DNA from: KBS50 sp042434095
GTDB lineage: Bacteria > Actinomycetota > Actinomycetes > Mycobacteriales > Micromonosporaceae
Reading direction: 5' to 3'
NCBI RefSeq assembly: GCF_042434095.1
Contig: NZ_JBHLUE010000026.1
Location: 310,001-374,000 of the forward strand
Length of the DNA: 64,000 nt
Notes under the pieces: generated by a model
The model's input: the letters and a program-made list of their open reading frames with translations, nothing else
What the model was told of the DNA's origin: nothing
The model's database searches: none
Translations under genes and position numbers: made by a program
Shown: positions 60,733 to 64,000 of the stretch, piece by piece
How positions within the stretch are numbered: position 1 is the first letter of the stretch
Layout of the letters: each line of letters starts with the position of its first letter

Positions 60733-61365
60733 CTAGTAGCCCTTGCGGGTGCTGTCGATGAGCCGGTCGAGCAGGTCGTGCCAGCGGGCCCTGGCGGCCT
60801 CGTCCGTGGCGGCTCCGGTCTCGGTGAGCCAGAGTTCCGCGATCACCTCGGTGCCGTGCATGAGGGAGCTGACCAGCAGCTCCGCCTCGAGCGGGTCGAG
60901 GTTGGGATTTCGCTCCGCCACCTCGCGCGCCAGCGCGGCCGTGGTGCGCGAGAAGGTCGCCTGGAAGATCTGCTTCGGGCGCGGGTCGGCCGCGCTGAAG
61001 CCGCCGAGCGCCCGCCACAGGAACGCGATCGTCCCCGGTACGTCGGTGGCGCGCAGGGCGGCCGCGACCGACTCGAACATCGAGGAGCGGCTGCCCGAGC
61101 CGGCCGCTCCGGCGGTGATCTGATCCCGCAGGCGGTCGATGACCACGCCGAGGACCTCGGTGCACACGGTCGTCACGACGTCGTCGACCGAGGCGAAGTG
61201 GTTGAACACCGTGCGCCGGGCCACGTCCGCCCGATCCGCCAACTCGTCCACGCTGAACCGCGCCGTGCCGCCGTCGGAGATCAGCGCCCGGGCCGCGTCG
61301 AGGATCGCCCGCCGGTGGCGTGCCTTGAGCGCCGTCCGGCGGTCCGGCGGCACGGCGTCGATCAT
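60733..61365 (-). CDS. TetR-family regulator
   Basis: The 210-residue regulator has an N-terminal TetR helix-turn-helix (HRRAILDAARALISDGGTARFS, DELADRADVARRTVFNHFASVDDV) and a helical ligand domain with FSRTTAALAREVAERNPNLDP. Its order directly upstream of an MMPL exporter remnant on the same strand fits the common TetR-MMPL pair in which the regulator represses the pump. A dyad 17-30 bp before the start is a probable autorepression site. ATG 61365 or GTG 61368 may start it. Confidence 0.85.
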   Translation of the reverse strand: MIDAVPPDRRTALKARHRRAILDAARALISDGGTARFSVDELADRADVARRTVFNHFASVDDVVTTVCTEVLGVVIDRLRDQITAGAAGSGSRSSMFESVAAALRATDVPGTIAFLWRALGGFSAADPRPKQIFQATFSRTTAALAREVAERNPNLDPLEAELLVSSLMHGTEVIAELWLTETGAATDEAARARWHDLLDRLIDSTRKGY

Positions 61366-61381
61366 CACAAACTGACACTAG

Positions 61382-61395
61382 GTGCATCGTTGCAC
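61382..61395. promoter_or_regulatory. TetR-type operator dyad
   Basis: GTGCA-TCGT-TGCAC is a perfect inverted repeat 17 bp upstream of the tetR start codon, typical of a TetR autoregulatory site. Confidence 0.6.
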
Positions 61396-61446
61396 TGAGG
61401 GCAACATGATGCGCGGCACACGCGGCTCCGCCGATCCCGCCGGACA

Positions 61447-61476
61447 TTGACCGCCAAGGTCGGCTCTGCCTAACAT
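61447..61476 (+). promoter_or_regulatory. Candidate promoter of the GH59-like gene
   Basis: TTGACC (61447-61452) and TAACAT (61471-61476) are spaced by 18 nt. About 30 bp further, CGAGGT-GTCG-ACCTCG (61505-61520) forms a dyad that could be an operator in the 5' leader. The GH start codon is at 61599. Confidence 0.55.
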
Positions 61477-61598
61477 ATGACGTCCCCACATAGACGATCA
61501 TCGACGAGGTGTCGACCTCGCGGGCCGCCCGCTGGACAGTGCCGTCGGGTCCCGTCTGGCGTCGCCTCGCGCTGGCGATGGCTGGGAGGACAGATCAG

Positions 61599-64000
61599 AT
61601 GTTCGGCATCCGGAGAAACCCAGGCGGCGGCGGCGTCGGTCGCGTACGCCGACGGCTGTGGCGGCGGACCGCGCCGCTTCCGCACCGTCTCGCGGTGGCG
61701 GCGGCCTGCTCGGCGGTGGCGGCGGCGAGCGTGCTCACCGTGTCGGCCTCGCCGGCCCAGGCGGCGACCGCCATCACGATCAACGGCACGTCCGGCGGGC
61801 GGGCGCTCGACGGCATCGGCGCGGTCAGTGGGGGCGGCGGCAACAGCCGGCTGCTGATCGACTATCCGGAGCCGCAGCGTAGCGACATCCTGGACTATCT
61901 GTTCAAGCCGGGCTATGGCGCCGCGATGCAACTGCTCAAGGTGGAGATCGGCGGGGACACCAACTCGACCTCCGGCGCCGAGCCCAGCCACGAGCACGTC
62001 CGGGGCAGCGTCAACTGCAACCGCGGGTACGAGTGGTGGCTGATGGAGCAGGCCAAGGCGCGTAACCCCAACATCAACCTGGTGGGCCTGGCCTGGGGCG
62101 CGCCGGGCTGGATCGGCAACGGCAACTTCTGGTCCCAGGACTCGATCGACTATCTGCTGGCCTGGTTGAACTGCGCCGGCACCCACAACCTGACCATCAA
62201 CTACCTGGGCGGCTGGAACGAGAAGGGCTACAACACCGGCTGGTACAAGAACCTGCGGTCCGCCCTGGACTCCCACGGCTACAACGCCATCAAGATCGTC
62301 GCCTCCGACGACTTCGGCTGGGGCGCCGCGGACGACACCCTGCGGGACCCGGCGTTCGCCAACGCCGTGCAGGTCTTCGGCAGCCACTACGTCTGCGGCT
62401 ACCGCAGCGCCCAGAGCAGCTGCCCCAGCTCCAGCAACGCGATCTCGACCGGTAAGCCGCTGTGGGCCAGCGAAAACGGGTCCGACGACTACAACGGTGG
62501 GGCGCCGGCGCTGGCTCGGGGCATCAACCGCGACTACATCGACGGCAAGATGACCGGCTATATCAACTGGCCCGTCATCGCCGCCATCACCCCCAACATC
62601 CCGTGGGCCACCACGGGGGTGGCGGTGGCGCAGCAACCGTGGTCCGGCAACTACTCCATCGGCAAGAACGCCTGGGTGATGGGCCAGACCACCCAGTTCA
62701 CCGCGCCGGGGTGGCGCTACCTGGACTCCTCCAGCGGCTACATCGGCGGGAACCGCAACAACGGCAGCTACGTCTCGCTCAAGTCGCCGAACAACAGCGA
62801 CTACAGCACCATCATCGAGACGCAGGACGCCAGCGGGGCGCAACAACTGGACTTCACCGTCACCGGCGGGCTGTCCACCGGCGCCGTGCACGTCTGGTCG
62901 ACGAACGTCCGCTCCAACAACAGCGCCGACTTCTTCGTCCGCAACAGCGACATCACCCCGAACGGCGGCCGCTTCTCGCTGACCGTCCAACCCGGCTACG
63001 TCTACAGCATCACCACCACGACCGGGCAGGGCAAGGGCACGGCGGTCAGCCCCGCCCAGAGCACGCTGAAGCTGCCGTACGCCGACAACTTCGACGGCTA
63101 CGCCGTGGGCCGCGAGGCGAAGTACCTGATGGACCAGCAGGGCTCGTTCGAGGTCGTCGGCTGCGGCGGCGGGCACACCGGCAACTGCGTACGCCAGATG
63201 TCGGAGCAGGCGCCGATCTACTGGACCTCCGGCCACGCCGACCCGTACACGCTGCTCGGCGACCTGAGCTGGCGCAACTACACGGTCTCCTCCGACGTCA
63301 TGCTGGAAAAGGCCGGGTACGCGCAGCTGATCGGGCGGGGCAACACGTACAACCACCAGGGACCGCAGAACGAGAACGCCTACTACCTCCGGGTCACCGA
63401 CGGCGGCGCCTGGTCCATCCTGAGCAACAACACCAGCGGCAACTGGCGCACCCTGGCCAGCGGCAACGTCGCGGCGCTGGGCACCGGACGCTGGCACAAC
63501 CTGTCCCTCACGCTCAACAACAGCACCCTCACCGCGGCCATCGACGGCAGCACCGTGGGTTCGGCGTCCGACTCCACCTGGGTCGCCGGCCAGATCGGGT
63601 ACGGGACCGGCCAGGGCGTGACCGCCCAGTTCGACAACCTCACCGTCACCCCGGTGGGCACCGGCGGGGATCCGGGCCCGACCGGCCCGATCCGGGGCGC
63701 GGGCTCCAACCGGTGCCTCGACGTCAACGGCGCCAGCCAGGCCGACGGCGCGGTCGTGCAGATCTGGGACTGCAACGGCGGGGCCAACCAGCAGTGGACG
63801 GCCACCTCCAGCAACCAGCTCACGGTGTACGGCAACAAGTGTCTGGACGTGCCCGGCACCTCGAATGGCAGCCGCGCCCGGATCATGAGCTGCAACGGCG
63901 GCAGCAACCAGCAGTGGCGGATCAACTCCGACGGCACGATCGTCGGGGTCGGGTCGGGGCTCTGCCTGGACGTCAACGGCGCGGGGACCGCCAACGGCAG
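61599..64000 (+). CDS. Secreted GH59-like galactosidase (galactocerebrosidase family) with ricin-B domain, cut by window edge
   Basis: The visible 800 residues start with an Arg-rich signal peptide ending ASPAQAA near residue 51. The GH59-type TIM barrel has DGIGAVSGGGGNSRLL, LVGLAWGAPGWIG, acid/base candidate E208 in GGWNEKGY and nucleophile candidate E292 in LWASENGSDD. A galactosylceramidase-like beta-sandwich and a lectin/concanavalin-like domain (near 500-685, YADNFDGYAVGREAKYL) follow. A ricin-type trefoil then begins near 690 (NRCLDVNGASQADGAVVQIW, GNKCLDVPGTS) and continues beyond the window. Human GALC removes galactose from galactolipids; bacterial relatives may act on plant galactolipids or galactans. 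GGGAGGA lies 8 nt from the ATG. Confidence 0.87.
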   Translation, partial: MFGIRRNPGGGGVGRVRRRLWRRTAPLPHRLAVAAACSAVAAASVLTVSASPAQAATAITINGTSGGRALDGIGAVSGGGGNSRLLIDYPEPQRSDILDYLFKPGYGAAMQLLKVEIGGDTNSTSGAEPSHEHVRGSVNCNRGYEWWLMEQAKARNPNINLVGLAWGAPGWIGNGNFWSQDSIDYLLAWLNCAGTHNLTINYLGGWNEKGYNTGWYKNLRSALDSHGYNAIKIVASDDFGWGAADDTLRDPAFANAVQVFGSHYVCGYRSAQSSCPSSSNAISTGKPLWASENGSDDYNGGAPALARGINRDYIDGKMTGYINWPVIAAITPNIPWATTGVAVAQQPWSGNYSIGKNAWVMGQTTQFTAPGWRYLDSSSGYIGGNRNNGSYVSLKSPNNSDYSTIIETQDASGAQQLDFTVTGGLSTGAVHVWSTNVRSNNSADFFVRNSDITPNGGRFSLTVQPGYVYSITTTTGQGKGTAVSPAQSTLKLPYADNFDGYAVGREAKYLMDQQGSFEVVGCGGGHTGNCVRQMSEQAPIYWTSGHADPYTLLGDLSWRNYTVSSDVMLEKAGYAQLIGRGNTYNHQGPQNENAYYLRVTDGGAWSILSNNTSGNWRTLASGNVAALGTGRWHNLSLTLNNSTLTAAIDGSTVGSASDSTWVAGQIGYGTGQGVTAQFDNLTVTPVGTGGDPGPTGPIRGAGSNRCLDVNGASQADGAVVQIWDCNGGANQQWTATSSNQLTVYGNKCLDVPGTSNGSRARIMSCNGGSNQQWRINSDGTIVGVGSGLCLDVNGAGTANG

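Overview
The window is very GC-rich DNA with strong third-position G/C bias, frequent GTG (and some TTG) starts, ATGA/GTGA stop-start overlaps and hairpin terminators without T-runs. This is the style of a filamentous actinobacterium. The gene content (RamB-type regulator beside aceA/aceB, ABC-F protein, many secreted ricin-B glycosidases, LtrA, VOC proteins) suits Micromonosporaceae or a relative. That placement is inference. I see no tRNA, rRNA, CRISPR array, transposase or integrase, so this reads as ordinary chromosome of accessory character.

Left part (1-24 kb). The window opens inside a large minus-strand gene for an SpvB/TcdB-type toxin-complex B subunit. It then runs through a methyltransferase, a nucleoside-kinase-like ATPase, an RtcB RNA ligase, an NTF2-like protein and a zinc alcohol dehydrogenase. 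Divergent from the last is an ECF sigma factor carrying a SnoaL domain, overlapped by a DUF6069 membrane protein, then endonuclease V and an ABC-F ATPase with a long leader. Two paralogous two-component systems (12.1-13.8 kb and 16.7-18.5 kb, opposite internal order) enclose a cupredoxin-like lipoprotein and a secreted tripeptidyl-aminopeptidase whose signal peptide lies in another reading frame. LtrA and two VOC genes follow.

Middle (21-40 kb). aceB and aceA (glyoxylate shunt) form an overlapping pair, divergent from a RamB-type regulator; three GCGAA boxes spaced exactly 31 bp lie between them. After a 0.4 kb repeat-rich gap come a DHFR-like reductase, an MFS exporter, a second LtrA, an EEP-family nuclease/phosphatase and a duplicated YciI protein. 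A four-gene unit follows: BlaI-like repressor, M56 membrane protease, DedA and UppP, tightly coupled behind a BlaI-type palindrome. It looks like a cell-wall-stress switch wired to undecaprenyl-phosphate recycling. Next are an NmtR-like metal sensor divergent from a P1B-4 (Co/Ni-type) ATPase, a YcnI-like protein and a polar amino-acid ABC operon.

Right part (40-64 kb). This is a carbohydrate-scavenging zone: a small GH-A-like hydrolase, a tannase/feruloyl-esterase, a secreted GH with a ricin-B domain, a LacI regulator, a sugar ABC transporter with a GH127 beta-L-arabinofuranosidase, a secreted S1 protease and, at the right edge, a GH59-like galactosidase with ricin-B repeats. The secreted GH and the transporter operon share a near-identical promoter/operator (TTGACA-18-TANNNT, then GGCAA-N4-TTGCC), so one LacI regulon is likely. 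Interspersed are methionine aminopeptidase, a small XRE regulator, VOC and TipA-like MerR genes, an uncharacterised two-gene unit (57.2-58.8 kb) and a TetR regulator followed by an MMPL exporter that has lost its N-terminal half.
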